Notes: a model not told the origin generated them from the sequence alone. A stretch of DNA of 64,000 nucleotides from CAVSUZ01 sp963834715 (GCA_963834715.1 CAWIDE010000002.1:186001-250000); one strand, 5' to 3'. Numbered from the stretch's first letter, positions 9,000 through 18,240 are shown. Numbers and translations: made by a program.

Positions 9000-9537
9000 A
9001 GGTCGTCAAAGCTTACCGAAGCAAAGTGGCGGCAACTCGCGTGCGGCTACGTTTGGCAGCAGAACTCGTCTAAACACGACAGGATTCCGCTTGCCCGCGC
9101 CCACGGTGCCAGACAACACGCCAGGAATTGGGCGGGGTTACGGTCTCACTCCGGCCGAGGGGGCCGAGCGCGCACCGGTTCGCGCCCTTGGCCGGCAGTT
9201 CTGGCTTGTCAGGGGTCAAGAACCTGCGCACCCTTGCCTCGGAAGGACGCCCTATGCGAAATCCGGGACGGTTATCGGGATGTCGGGCGCAACGAGGAGC
9301 GGGCGGCGGCGAGTTCTCGACGAAGTTCTTCTACAGGGCTTACGGCGAGCGCACCTGATGAACCTCCGCCCATCCCCTTTCATGAGTAACTAGTGGATAG
9401 CATCTGACGGAAGGTGCATCAGTTGCAACCTGGAACGCCCGTCCAGTCGCCGTTTCGGCCAGACTCGTCCGTCTGATTTTGACCACCAGGCTTACCCATC
9501 AAGGCAGCCATGCTGGACCACGGATGCAGAAATCATA
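9000..9537. other. region without a supportable gene
   Basis: Open frames exist but show no recognisable family, start or ribosome site. It directly borders the left arm of the IS110 inverted-repeat structure. Confidence 0.3.
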
Positions 9538-9631
9538 TGTGGACATCCGGTAATCGCGGCCAGCGGCTGACTTCCCGATAGTGCCGCGTCCGGGCTCTGG
9601 CCCGGCGGCATCACCATCGGAGGGCTGTTGG

Positions 9632-10663
9632 ATGACCCACTATGTCGGGTTAGACGTGTCGCAGAAGTTGACTTCCATCTGCATAGTCGATGCCACAGGC
9701 CGCAAGCTGTGGCGGGGTCAGTGCGCGTCCGACCCGGAGCAGATCGAGCGCGCGATCGGCCGGCGTGGCGGCGAGGACGTCCGCGTGGGGATTGAAACCG
9801 GCCCAATGACCCCGTGGCTGGTGCATGAGCTGCGCGGCCGGGGACTCGATGTAACTTGTCTTGACGCGAGGCATGCCAAGGCGGCGCTCAAGCTGCAGAT
9901 CAACAAGACGGATCAGAACGACGCAGAGGGACTGGCGCAGATCATGCGAACCGGATGGTACCGCGCTGTGTACGTCAAATCGTTGGACGCGCACCGAGCA
10001 CGCGCGCTGTTGGGCGCACGCGCCCAGCTCGTCGGCATGACGACGCGATTGTCCAACCATATCCGCGGCGTGCTGAAAACCTTCGGCATGCTGCCGGGCG
10101 CGAAGCGCGGCCAAAGGTTCGATCGGCGGGTCGAGAGCCTGCTCGCCGAGCGTGCCGACGTGGCGCTGATTGTTCGGCCGATGCTGGTCGCCTGGCGGCA
10201 ACTGCGCGAGCAAATTGCCGGCTTCGACAAGGCGGTGCGCACGCTGGTGAAGTCCAGTCCCGCATGCCGGCACCTGATGAGCGTGCCTGGCATAGGGGTG
10301 CTTTCCGTGCTCGCCTACGTCAGCACGGTCGAGGATCCCGCGCGCTTCCGTCGCTCACGATCCGTAGGCGCGCATCTGGGGCTGACGCCAAGGCAATACC
10401 AATCAGGGGAGATTGATCGCAGCGGGAAGATATCGAAGTGCGGCGACACGCTCGCCCGGACGCTGATGTACGAGGCGGCGGTCGTGCTGATGACACGGGT
10501 AAAGCGGGCTTCCGGCCTGAAGGACTGGGCCCAGGCGATCGCTCGGCGGTCCGGCGCCGGCAAGGCGCGCATTGCGCTGGCACGAAAGCTCGCCGTCATC
10601 ATGCACCACATCTGGCGTTCGGGCGCGCCATTCCGCTGGCCCGCGCCGTCCGCGTCCGCCTGA
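9632..10663 (+). CDS. IS110-family transposase (RNA-guided DEDD recombinase), intact copy
   Basis: 343 residues from the ATG at 9632 (CGGAGGG ribosome site upstream). N-terminal RuvC-like DEDD domain: 'HYVGLDVSQKLTSICIVDA' (first Asp), 'EDVRVGIETGPMTPWLVHEL' (Glu), and 'LQINKTDQNDAEGLAQIMRT' (Asp pair). C-terminal IS116/IS110/IS902 domain: 'LMSVPGIGVLSVLAYVSTVE', 'RSVGAHLGLTPRQYQSGEID' and 'RSGKISKCGDTLARTLMYEA', with the serine region used for strand exchange. It would catalyse insertion and excision of its own element directed by an element-encoded RNA. The second copy at 13159-14191 is frameshifted, so this one is the only possible enzyme source for both. Confidence 0.92.
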   Translation: MTHYVGLDVSQKLTSICIVDATGRKLWRGQCASDPEQIERAIGRRGGEDVRVGIETGPMTPWLVHELRGRGLDVTCLDARHAKAALKLQINKTDQNDAEGLAQIMRTGWYRAVYVKSLDAHRARALLGARAQLVGMTTRLSNHIRGVLKTFGMLPGAKRGQRFDRRVESLLAERADVALIVRPMLVAWRQLREQIAGFDKAVRTLVKSSPACRHLMSVPGIGVLSVLAYVSTVEDPARFRRSRSVGAHLGLTPRQYQSGEIDRSGKISKCGDTLARTLMYEAAVVLMTRVKRASGLKDWAQAIARRSGAGKARIALARKLAVIMHHIWRSGAPFRWPAPSASA

Positions 10664-11246
10664 TACGCCTCCGCGATCCGCTCGAGTTCCGCTCGAGACG
10701 GAATCGTTGCCCGACGGGGCGAAGGTGCAGGCGGCTGCGAGGGCCGCCGTTGGGCCGCATGAGATCGGTGCGAGCCCGTTGTGGACATTGCGGCGCCTGC
10801 GCTTCGGACCAGATGTTGCGGCGGAGTTCGTCCCGACCGCGGAGAGAACCATGACCCCGACACGGCAACAGACGAAGCAAAGCGATTGAGAACGGTGCCG
10901 GCGAGCCGGAATTGGCGTTGGGAAATCGATCGGATGCAGGGCAAACCTCGTCTTCGAGGCTGCCGCGAGCGTATCGCTGTGCTCGCGGCGGGACTTTCGG
11001 CCTACAGCATGGCAGGGACGCTCGCTCGCATGGCTCAAGCAAGCCACGCTCCCTCGCAGCCCAGCCACGCCCGGCCAAAATCCCTGCCGCTTGCGCGCGG
11101 CGATGCTGCGAAGGCAGGCCGGGACGAAGAACAGGCGCTTGCTTTCAGCCGAACGAAGAACACGGTTGGCCTTTGTTGCGGTCCGGAATTTCCGAGATCG
11201 CCAAAAAAGAGCTTGCGGAGGAGCGCGCGATTAGAGAACGGCCCCC
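10664..11246 (+). ncRNA. long non-coding right end of the IS110 copy; candidate guide RNA region
   Basis: 583 bases after the transposase stop contain no credible protein gene, yet are kept almost base-for-base in both copies. In IS1111-branch elements the guide RNA lies in the right end. I did not derive a secondary structure, so this is a placement by family architecture only. Confidence 0.3.
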
Positions 11247-12575
11247 GCGTGCAAGGGATTTCGAAGCGGCGCTGGCGATATAGTCAGGTGCAGTCATATG
11301 TCCGGCCCTTCGGTGCGGTGCACATGACCGCTGGCCCTGATGGAGTTCGCTGATCGGGTCCCGATCAAGACTACGCGCTGCGTTGCGCCTTGACTTTTCC
11401 GGGTCTTCCCAATCCGCGGCTCGACCGCTCGCCATCACGTCCTCTTCACCCTCGCATGCTGTGGGGCTTTGCCGTGCCTATGCCGGCTGCCCAAGAACTT
11501 GTTTCGCCCGATAGCCATCCCCGCGCATCATCACCGCCCACACGATACGAGCGGTCTTGTTGGCCAACGCTACGGCGGCGACCTTGGTCGGCTTGCGCTC
11601 CATCATGGCGCGAACCCACGCGCCGTCCCGTGTCGGTCGATTGCGCGCATGACGCAGAACAGCGACCGCGCCGGCGGTCAGCAGGCTACGGATGTATTTG
11701 TCGCCGCGCTTGCTGGTGCGTCCCAGACGTTCCTTGCCGCCACTCGAATTCTGCCGCGGTGTCATCCCCAGCCACGCAGCGAACTCCCGGCCTGAGCGGA
11801 ACAGCGACGGATCGACGACAGTTGCGGCGATCGCGCTCGCACCCATGATGCCGAGACCAGGCACCGTTGCCAGCAACCGACTGAGCTGGCTTTGTCGATG
11901 CCATCGCGTCAGGCGCAGCTCGATCTCCCGAACCCTGGCCATCGTGTCGTGCAGCTGATCCACGATCACCTGCAGGATCTGTCGCGCGAGCTCAGGTAGC
12001 CGCTCCTGTTCATGAGCAACCATCTTCGTCAACAGCTCGGCATTCCTGAGACCTTGCGGCGCCACCAGGCCGAACTCAGCCATGTGCGCACGCAGTGCAT
12101 TGACCAGCATGGTGCGTTGGCGAACCAGCAGGTTGCGGGCGCGATGCAGCAGCAGCACCGATTGTTGCTCGGTATCCTTCACCGGCACGAATCGCATCGA
12201 CGGCCGTGTCACCGCCTCACTGATCGCTTCAGCGTCAGCCGCGTCGTTCTTGTTGCGCTTGACGTAGGCCTTTACGTAGGCTGGCGGCATCAGCTTCACC
12301 TCATGGCCGAGGCTGATCAGTTCGCGCGCCCAGTAATGCGCCGTCGCACAGGCCTCGATGCCGACCAGACATGGCGGCAAGGATCGAAAGAAGGGCAGAA
12401 CTTCGCTGCGTCGCAGCTTCCTGCGGATGGCAACGGCACCACTCGCATCGACGCCGTGCACCTGGAACCAGTGCTTGGCGAGGTCAAGGCCGATGGTGGT
12501 AGCCTGCATGGCGGACGGCTCCTCTCATTGTGGCCCTCACAGACGACCACGTTGTGGCACATCGATGCCGGGAGT
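11247..12575 (-). mobile_element. second, unrelated IS110-family element between the two arms
   Basis: The 1329 bases between the two inverted arms hold one transposase gene (12509-11478) with 66 bases before it and about 231 bases after it. It is not a copy of the arm element: the transposases differ throughout. Exact ends cannot be fixed; the arms' inner limits are taken as its borders. The palindrome GATCGGGTCCCGATC at 11352-11366 lies in its right end. Confidence 0.6.
11478..12509 (-). CDS. IS110-family transposase, second type
   Basis: 343 residues, intact, starting at the ATG at 12509 with AGAGGAG upstream. DEDD domain: 'ATTIGLDLAKHWFQVHGVDA' at the start, 'CLVGIEACATAHYWARELIS', and 'KAYVKRNKNDAADAEAISEA'. 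C-terminal domain: 'LLATVPGLGIMGASAIAATV', 'REFAAWLGMTPRQNSSGGKE' and 'GRTSKRGDKYIRSLLTAGAV'. The 'VKAYVKRNKND' and 'SSGGK' wording is typical of IS1111/IS5376-like proteins. It differs clearly from the flanking pair in sequence. It would act on its own ends. Confidence 0.92.
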   Translation of the reverse strand: MQATTIGLDLAKHWFQVHGVDASGAVAIRRKLRRSEVLPFFRSLPPCLVGIEACATAHYWARELISLGHEVKLMPPAYVKAYVKRNKNDAADAEAISEAVTRPSMRFVPVKDTEQQSVLLLHRARNLLVRQRTMLVNALRAHMAEFGLVAPQGLRNAELLTKMVAHEQERLPELARQILQVIVDQLHDTMARVREIELRLTRWHRQSQLSRLLATVPGLGIMGASAIAATVVDPSLFRSGREFAAWLGMTPRQNSSGGKERLGRTSKRGDKYIRSLLTAGAVAVLRHARNRPTRDGAWVRAMMERKPTKVAAVALANKTARIVWAVMMRGDGYRAKQVLGQPA

Positions 12576-14285
12576 GGGGGCCGTTCTCTAATCGCGCGCT
12601 CCTCCGCAAGCTCTTTTTTGGCGATCTCGGAAATTCCGGACCGCAACAAAGGCCAACCGTGTTCTTCGTTCGGCTGAAAGCAAGCGCCTGTTCTTCGTCC
12701 CGGCCTGCCTTCGCAGCATCGCCGCGCGCAAGCGGCAGGGATTTTGGCCGGGCGTGGCTGGGCTGCGAGGGAGCGTGGCTTGCTTGAGCCATGCGAGCGA
12801 GCGTCCCTGCCATGCTGTAGGCCGAAAGTCCCGCCGCGAGCACAGCGATACGCTCGCGGCAGCCTCGAAGACGAGGTTTGCCCTGCATCCGATCGATTTC
12901 CCAACGCCAATTCCGGCTCGCCGGCACCGTTCTCAATCGCTTTGCTTCGTCTGTTGCCGTGTCGGGGTCATGGTTCTCTCCGCGGTCGGGACGAACTCCG
13001 CCGCAACATCTGGTCCGAAGCGCAGGCGCCGCAATGTCCACAACGGGCTCGCACCGATCTCATGCGGCCCAACGGCGGCCCTCGCAGCCGCCTGCACCTT
13101 CGCCCCGTCGGGCAACAATTCCGTCTCGAGCGGAACTCGAGCGGATCGCGGAGGCGTATCAGGCGGACGCGGACGGCGCGGGCCAGCGGAATGGCGCGCC
13201 CGAACGCCAGATGTGGTGCATGATGACGGCGAGCTTTCGTGCCAGCGCAATTGCGCGCCTTGCCGGCGCCGGACCGCCGAGCGATCGCCTGGGCCCAGTC
13301 CTTCAGGCCGGAAGCCCGCTTTACCCGTGTCATCAGCACGACCGCCGCCTCGTACATCAGCGTCCGGGCGAGCGTGTCGCCGCACTTCGATATCTTCCCG
13401 CTGCGATCAATCTCCCCTGATTGGTATTGCCTTGGCGTCAGCCCCAGATGCGCGCCTACGGATCGTGAGCGACGGAAGCGCGCGGGATCCTCGACCGTGC
13501 TGACGTAGGCGAGCACGGAAAGCACCCCTATGCCAGGCACGCTCATCAGGTGCCGGCATGCGGGACTGGACTTCACCAGCGTGCGCACCGCCTTGTCGAA
13601 GCCGGCAATTTGCTCGCGCAGTTGCCGCCAGGCGACCAGCATCGGCCGAACAATCAGCGCCACGTCGGCACGCTCGGCGAGCAGGCTCTCGACCCGCCGA
13701 TCGAACCTTTGGCCGCGCTTCGCGCCCGGCAGCATGCCGAAGGTTTTCAGCACGCCGCGGATATGGTTGGACAATCGCGTCGTCATGCCGACGAGCTGGG
13801 CGCGTGCGCCCAACAGCGCGCGTGCTCGGTGCGCGTCCAACGATTTGACGTACACAGCGCGGTACCATCCGGTTCGCATGATCTGCGCCAGTCCCTCTGC
13901 GTCGTTCTGATCCGTCTTGTTGATCTGCAGCTTGAGCGCCGCCTTGGCATGCCTCGCGTCAAGACAAGTTACATCGAGTTCCCGGCCGCGCAGCTCATGC
14001 ACCAGCCACGGGGTCATTGGGCCGATTTCAATCCCCACGCGGACGTCCTCGCCGCCACGCCGGCCGATCGCGCGCTCGATCTGCTCCGGGTCGGACGCGC
14101 ACTGACCCCGCCACAGCTTGCGGCCTGTGGCATCGACTATGCAGATGGAAGTCAACTTCTGCGACACGTCTAACCCGACATAGTGGGTCATCCAACAGCC
14201 CTCCGATGGTGATGCCGCCGGGCCAGAGCCCGGACGCGGCACTATCGGGAAGTCAGCCGCTGGCCGCGATTACCGGATGTCCACA
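12576..14285 (-). mobile_element. IS110-family element, right copy (inverted arm)
   Basis: Inverted near-identical copy of 9538-11246, 1710 bases long. It differs by one extra base within AATT at 13249-13252 and a handful of substitutions, for example two amino-acid changes near transposase residues 57 and 71. Limits: GGGGG at 12576 and CCACA at 14285. Together with the left arm it could form a 1.7-kb stem around a 1.3-kb loop. Confidence 0.8.
13159..14191 (-). pseudogene. IS110-family transposase, frameshifted copy
   Basis: Same protein as at 9632-10663 up to 'ARRSGAGKAR', where one extra base (13249-13252) throws the frame. The shifted frame runs on to 12968, giving a 407-residue product from the ATG with an unrelated Arg-rich tail. 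The C-terminal 30 residues are lost, so activity is doubtful. The coordinates given are those matching the intact copy. Confidence 0.85.
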
Positions 14286-14502
14286 CCATCAAGAATTCCG
14301 GTGCGCCGGTGAGACCGGCAAGGAGTAGGAGGCGCAAGTCCCCCGCGATGAAGGCGTAGCGAACCGCATCGGCCCCGAGCCGTGCCTCGGCATCCGCGAG
14401 GATGACGGCGAAGCGCCGGCAGGGGAGCACATAGGCCAGCCATTGAGCCGCGAAAACTTGAGCAACCCGGGTGCCGACATGTTCGAAATCACGGAAGGCC
14501 AC
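14286..14502 (-). CDS. unrecognised gene truncated by the IS110 copy
   Basis: A leftward frame reads 'VAFRDFEHVGTRVAQVFAAQ', 'WLAYVLPCRRFAVILADAEA' and 'DAVRYAFIAGDLRLLLLAGL', then runs into the IS110 right arm at 14285, with a stop inside it at 14242. The regular mix of residues looks like real protein rather than shadow. I do not recognise the family. Upstream it is open but without a clear start. Most likely the middle of a gene cut at its 3' side by the IS and at its 5' side by the reverse-transcriptase fragment. Confidence 0.35.
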
Positions 14503-14528
14503 ACGGGCGGACGCGATCCCAGGAATAG

Positions 14529-14705
14529 GTAGTACGCTTCCTGAAACATCGGATCGGCGACAAGCGCATCATCCGGCTGGTGCAGAAATGGCTGCGGGCC
14601 GGAGTCCTGGAAGATGAGGCGGTGACGATAGGCGAGAAAGGGACAGGGCAGGGGTCGGTGACCTCACCGCTACTTGCGAACGTCTACCTTCACTATGTCT
14701 TCGTC
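14529..14705 (+). pseudogene. group II intron reverse transcriptase, internal fragment
   Basis: The plus strand reads 'FLKHRIGDKRIIRLVQKWLR', 'AGVLEDEAVTIGEKGTGQGS' and 'VTSPLLANVYLHYVF'. This matches the LtrA-type reverse transcriptase around motif 4, where 'GTPQGG-ISPLLANIYLH' is standard; here the motif reads GTGQGSVTSPLLAN. Only about 58 residues survive. The active-site YADD region that should follow is replaced by DNA coding the opposite-strand recombinase fragment at about 14700. Confidence 0.75.
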
Positions 14706-15053
14706 GAGCAGGCGTGCCACCTCGTCAGGGCTCAAAATGGCCGAGATCCTCCGCGGCTCACGTACCATTGTGAGGTGCCGCGCCATCTCAGGTCGGTCGA
14801 GAGTCAAGGTGAAGAAGAAACGAAGCGCTGATACGGCGGCGTTGATGCCCGGCGGTCGTACTCCGGTCTGTGTCTGATGTAACTGGTAGCGGCGCAGATC
14901 CTCAGGTGTTGCGGTGTCTGGCGAGCGGCGAAGGAATGCAGTGAACGTCCGCACCTGACGGATGTAGTCGTTGCGTGTCTTCTCGTTGAAGTTACGCACC
15001 GTCATGTCCTCGATCATGCGCTGGCGCAGGGGGCTTATGGGCTTGTCGCTCAT
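14700..15053 (-). pseudogene. tyrosine recombinase (integrase), N-terminal fragment
   Basis: From an ATG at 15053 (GGAG upstream) the product begins MSDKPISPLRQRMIEDMTVR and continues 'NFNEKTRNDYIRQVRTFTAF', then 'GINAAVSALRFFFTLTLDRP' and 'ILSPDEVARLLDE'. This is the core-binding (SAM-like) domain of the integrases often linked to IS91-type elements. It stops at the point where the catalytic domain should begin, at the junction with the reverse-transcriptase fragment. None of the catalytic Arg/His/Tyr residues is present. Confidence 0.75.
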
Positions 15054-15243
15054 CGGGGTGCTCCTCTCGCTGAGGTTGAAAACACCCCGAGGGTCGGCGA
15101 ACGCAAATCGGCTGATGGACGTTCGGAACTGGTGCGGCTGGCAGCCCGGCTGATCATCGAGGAGGCGCTCACGCCGAGCGAACCGCGCCCGTCGTAACTG
15201 CAAATGTCACCGCATCCCCAACCCGTTTATCCAGCAAACGACG

Positions 15244-15498
15244 GACTTGACCCACCTATTATGGTGGAAGGCATCCCGGTTTTCTTCGTCGCTAGCGTCT
15301 ACAGTGCGGTGCAGCTCGCCATCATGGCCGTCGTGTTTACCGCCAGCACGATCATCACTTACGTTGTCCCTTGCATCTATTCAGCGGCGGGTCTGCAACG
15401 GGTACGTCTGGGGTCGGTTGAACGCTATGGGCGAAGTGATCTCCGGTACCTTCATCGCCTTGGTCGGGGTCGTATTCTGGCTATGGCCGGTTATCTGA
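15244..15498 (+). pseudogene. C-terminal fragment of a polytopic membrane protein, frameshifted
   Basis: In one frame 'GIPVFFVASVYSAVQLAIMA' and 'FTASTIITYVVPCIYSAAGL'; after a shift near 15430 'GEVISGTFIALVGVVFWLWP' to a stop at 15496. Three hydrophobic helices followed by a 'GEVISG.FIALVG' end resemble the last part of metal-ion or sulfite exporter-like membrane proteins, but the family cannot be fixed. It has no start and lies between two recombinase fragments. Confidence 0.4.
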
Positions 15499-15571
15499 TT
15501 GGGTCGTTCACGCCGGTGCCTGAACTCGCGATCGCGCCTTCGTAAATCCAGCCCCTCCGTTCTGCCTTCCG

Positions 15572-15925
15572 AACTATCTGCTGGTCACCGCGGCCAAGGG
15601 CAACCGCTGGGGCCGGCGCGATGCTACGGCCATCTTGCTCGCGTACCGGCATGGCCCTTCGCGTGTCGGAACTCTGCGATCTGCAATAGACGCAGGTCGA
15701 TTTCGACGGATGGCTCCACGTCAACCAGAAGAAGAACGGGATGGAGTCAAACCACCCCATGAAGGGCGACGAGCTGCGGGCGTGGCGAGGACTGCGGCGC
15801 GAGCATCCGCACGCCACACACATTTTGATCAACGAGCGCGCAACGCCGATGAGCCCGGATGGCTTCCGCAAGATGCTGGAGCGGATCAGCGAGGAGCCTA
15901 AACTCAGCTTCCCTGTCCCATCGCG
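15572..15925 (+). pseudogene. tyrosine recombinase, middle fragment, frameshifted
   Basis: Pieces in several frames read 'AAKGNRWGRRDATAILLAYR', then 'MESNHPMKGDELRAWRGLRR' and 'ATPMSPDGFRKMLERISEEP'. This matches the catalytic-domain half of a phage-type integrase of the 'GNRWGHRDATMILLAYRHGLR' kind. The first catalytic Arg region is disrupted and the fragment ends at 'KLSFPV', just before the HxxR and Tyr motifs. It is a different integrase from the one at 14700-15053. Confidence 0.65.
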
Positions 15926-15990
15926 CGCGCGGTCGCGGCGCGCGGCCGGGATTGCGAACGAGACAGGACGAGTGGGAAGAGGGCAACCAG

Positions 15991-17223
15991 ATGACCGGAT
16001 ACGGCCCGCTGAAACTGCATGTGCCGGAACCGGCGGTCCGCCCGGGCGGTACCCCGGACTTCTCGAGCGTGCGGATCCCACACGCCGGCTCGGTCGCACG
16101 GCCGGCGGTGGATGCCGATCCCGAAGCCATCCGCGATCTCGCCTATTCCATCATCCGCGTGCTTAACCGCGACGGAGAGGCAGTCGGCCCCTGGGCCGGT
16201 CTCTTGAGCGATGAGGCGTTGCTGGCCGGCCTACGGGACATGATGACGCTGCGCGCCTTCAACTCGCGCATGCTGATGGCGCAACGGCAGGGCAAGACGT
16301 CGTTCTACATCCAGCACATGGGCGAGGAGGCGGTGAGCTGCGCCTTCCGCAAGGCGCTGCTGGCGGGCGACATGAACTTCCCGACCTATCGCCAGGCAGG
16401 ACTGCTCATCGCGGCCGGCCATTCGATGGTCGAGATGATGTGCCAGATCTATTCGAACGAGCAGGATCCGCTAAAAGGCCGGCAGCTTCCGGTCCTGTAC
16501 TCCTCGAAGGAGGACGGGTTCTTCTCGGTCTCCGGCAACCTGGCGACGCAGTATATCCAGGCGGTCGGCTGGGCCATGGCATCCGCGATCAAGGGCAATT
16601 CTAAGATCGCCGCGGCATGGATCGGAGATGGCTCGACCGCCGAATCGGACTTTCACGCCGCGCTGGTCTTTGCCTCCACCTACAAGGCGCCGGTCGTGCT
16701 CAACATCGTCAACAACCAGTGGGCGATCTCGACCTTCCAGGGCATTGCGCGCGGCGGCTCCGGCACGTTCGCCGCGCGCGGCCTTGGCTTCGGCATCCCC
16801 GCGCTCCGGGTGGACGGCAACGACTATCTCGCCGTCCATGCTGTGGCCTGCTGGGCGGCCGAGCGCGCGCGGCGCAACCTGGGCCCCACGCTCATCGAAC
16901 ACGTCACCTACCGGGTCGGCGCACATTCGACATCCGACGATCCCGCGGCCTACCGGCCCAAGACCAAATCCGATGCCTGGCCGCTCGGTGACCCGGTGAT
17001 CCGGCTGCGGAACCACCTGACGCTGCGCGGCGTCTGGTCGGAGGAACGCCACCGGCAGACGGAAGCGGAGATCATGGACACGGTCATGGCGGCGCAGCGG
17101 GAAGCGGAAAGCCATGGCACGCTGCACGCGGGCGGCCGCCCTTCGATGCGCGACATGTTCGAAGGCGTGTATGCGAAGATGCCGCCACATCTGCGCCGTC
17201 AGCGCCAGGCGGCAGGAGTCTGA
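15991..17223 (+). CDS. bkdA1: branched-chain 2-oxoacid dehydrogenase E1 component, alpha subunit
   Basis: Thiamine-diphosphate-dependent decarboxylation of the 2-oxoacids of Val, Leu and Ile, as an alpha2beta2 E1 with BkdA2. 410 residues from the ATG at 15991 (a longer frame to 15859 runs back into recombinase debris). The opening 'LKLHVPEPAVRPGGTPDFSS' and 'DGEAVGPWAG' distinguish it from pyruvate dehydrogenase E1 alpha. The ThDP/Mg motif runs from 'WIGDGSTAESDF' to 'LNIVNNQWAIS' (GDG to NN). The phosphorylation-loop region 'RVGAHSTSDDPAAYRP' is conserved. First gene of a tight four-gene operon; 3 bases separate it from bkdA2. Intact. Confidence 0.93.
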   Translation: MTGYGPLKLHVPEPAVRPGGTPDFSSVRIPHAGSVARPAVDADPEAIRDLAYSIIRVLNRDGEAVGPWAGLLSDEALLAGLRDMMTLRAFNSRMLMAQRQGKTSFYIQHMGEEAVSCAFRKALLAGDMNFPTYRQAGLLIAAGHSMVEMMCQIYSNEQDPLKGRQLPVLYSSKEDGFFSVSGNLATQYIQAVGWAMASAIKGNSKIAAAWIGDGSTAESDFHAALVFASTYKAPVVLNIVNNQWAISTFQGIARGGSGTFAARGLGFGIPALRVDGNDYLAVHAVACWAAERARRNLGPTLIEHVTYRVGAHSTSDDPAAYRPKTKSDAWPLGDPVIRLRNHLTLRGVWSEERHRQTEAEIMDTVMAAQREAESHGTLHAGGRPSMRDMFEGVYAKMPPHLRRQRQAAGV

Positions 17224-17226
17224 GCC

Positions 17227-18240
17227 GTGCCGCGCAAGACCATGATCGAGGCGATCCGCGAGGCCATGGACGTGATGATGGGACGCGACGACGACGTTGT
17301 CGTGTTCGGCGAGGACGTGGGCTTCTTCGGCGGTGTGTTTCGCGCCACGCAGGGCCTGCAGGCGAAGTACGGCACGCGCCGTTGCTTCGATACGCCGATC
17401 AGCGAACTTGGCATCGTCGGTGCCGCGGTCGGCATGGCAGCGTACGGGCTGCGGCCCTGTGTCGAGATCCAGTTCGCCGACTACATGTATCCGGCCTACG
17501 ACCAGATCGTCTCCGAGGCGGCACGGCTGCGCTACCGGTCGAACGGGCAGTTCACCTGCCCGCTTGTCGTGCGCATGCCGACCGGCGGCGGCATTTTCGG
17601 CGGGCAGACGCACAGCCAAAGTCCCGAGGCACTCTTCACCCATGTGTGCGGGCTCAAGACGGTGGTCCCCTCCAATCCGTGCGATGCCAAGGGATTGCTG
17701 ATCGCGGCAATCGAGGACCCTGATCCGGTGATCTTCCTGGAGCCGAAGCGGTTGTACAATGGGCCCTTCGACGGCCACCACGACAGGCCTGTGACGCCCT
17801 GGTCCAACCACGAGCTCGGCGAGGTTCCCGACGGCCACTACGCGGTGCCGCTGGGGACGAGCGCCATCCGGCGCGAAGGCGCGGCGCTGACGATCCTTGC
17901 CTACGGAACCATGGTGCACGTTGCCATGACCGCCGCCGCGGAGACCGGCGTTGATGCCGAGATCATCGACCTTCGCACCCTACTGCCGCTCGACCTGGAT
18001 GCGATCCAGGCATCGGTGCGCAAGACCGGCCGCTGCGTGATCGTGCACGAGGCGACGCTGACCTCGGGCTTCGGCGCGGAGCTGTCGGCGCTGGTGCAGG
18101 AGACCTGCTTCTATCATCTCGAAGCGCCCATCCTGCGTGTCGCCGGCTGGGACACGCCGTATCCGCATGCGCAGGAATGGGATTACTTCCCCGATCCGGG
18201 CCGCGTCGGCCGCGCGCTGCTCGAGACTATGGCGACGTGA
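17227..18240 (+). CDS. bkdA2: branched-chain 2-oxoacid dehydrogenase E1 component, beta subunit
   Basis: 337 residues from a GTG at 17227; an ATG five codons later is an alternative start. N-terminal ThDP-binding part 'VFGEDVGFFGGVFRATQGLQ' (with the conserved Glu), then 'FDTPISELGIVGAAVGMAAY' and 'EIQFADYMYPAYDQIVSEAA'. The C-terminal transketolase domain includes 'EIIDLRTLLPLDLDAI' and 'ILRVAGWDTPYPHAQEWDYF'. It completes the E1 heterotetramer. Separated from bkdB by one base, so co-translated. Length and motifs are normal. Confidence 0.93.
   Translation: MPRKTMIEAIREAMDVMMGRDDDVVVFGEDVGFFGGVFRATQGLQAKYGTRRCFDTPISELGIVGAAVGMAAYGLRPCVEIQFADYMYPAYDQIVSEAARLRYRSNGQFTCPLVVRMPTGGGIFGGQTHSQSPEALFTHVCGLKTVVPSNPCDAKGLLIAAIEDPDPVIFLEPKRLYNGPFDGHHDRPVTPWSNHELGEVPDGHYAVPLGTSAIRREGAALTILAYGTMVHVAMTAAAETGVDAEIIDLRTLLPLDLDAIQASVRKTGRCVIVHEATLTSGFGAELSALVQETCFYHLEAPILRVAGWDTPYPHAQEWDYFPDPGRVGRALLETMAT

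Larger units (their letters stand above)
9538..11246 (+). mobile_element. IS110-family element, left copy (arm of a 1.7-kb inverted repeat)
   Basis: This 1709-base stretch is repeated almost identically, in inverted orientation, at 12576-14285. The shared limits were read base by base: identity begins at TGTGGACATCCGG (9538) and ends at GGCCCCC (11246). It has about 94 bases before the transposase gene and 583 bases after it. A short left and long right non-coding end is the arrangement of the IS1111 branch of the IS110 family, where the guide (bridge/seek) RNA is encoded downstream of the transposase. No target duplication is visible, as expected for the family. Confidence 0.8.

Noticed and set aside
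9538..14285. Classical composite transposon with cargo
   Set aside because: The only content between the arms is another insertion sequence, and IS110-family elements lack the terminal inverted repeats needed for composite movement.
16471..17919. 482-codon open frame on the minus strand across bkdA1/bkdA2
   Set aside because: Shadow of high-GC coding DNA on the other strand; His/Arg-rich composition and no domain. The plus-strand genes are unambiguous.
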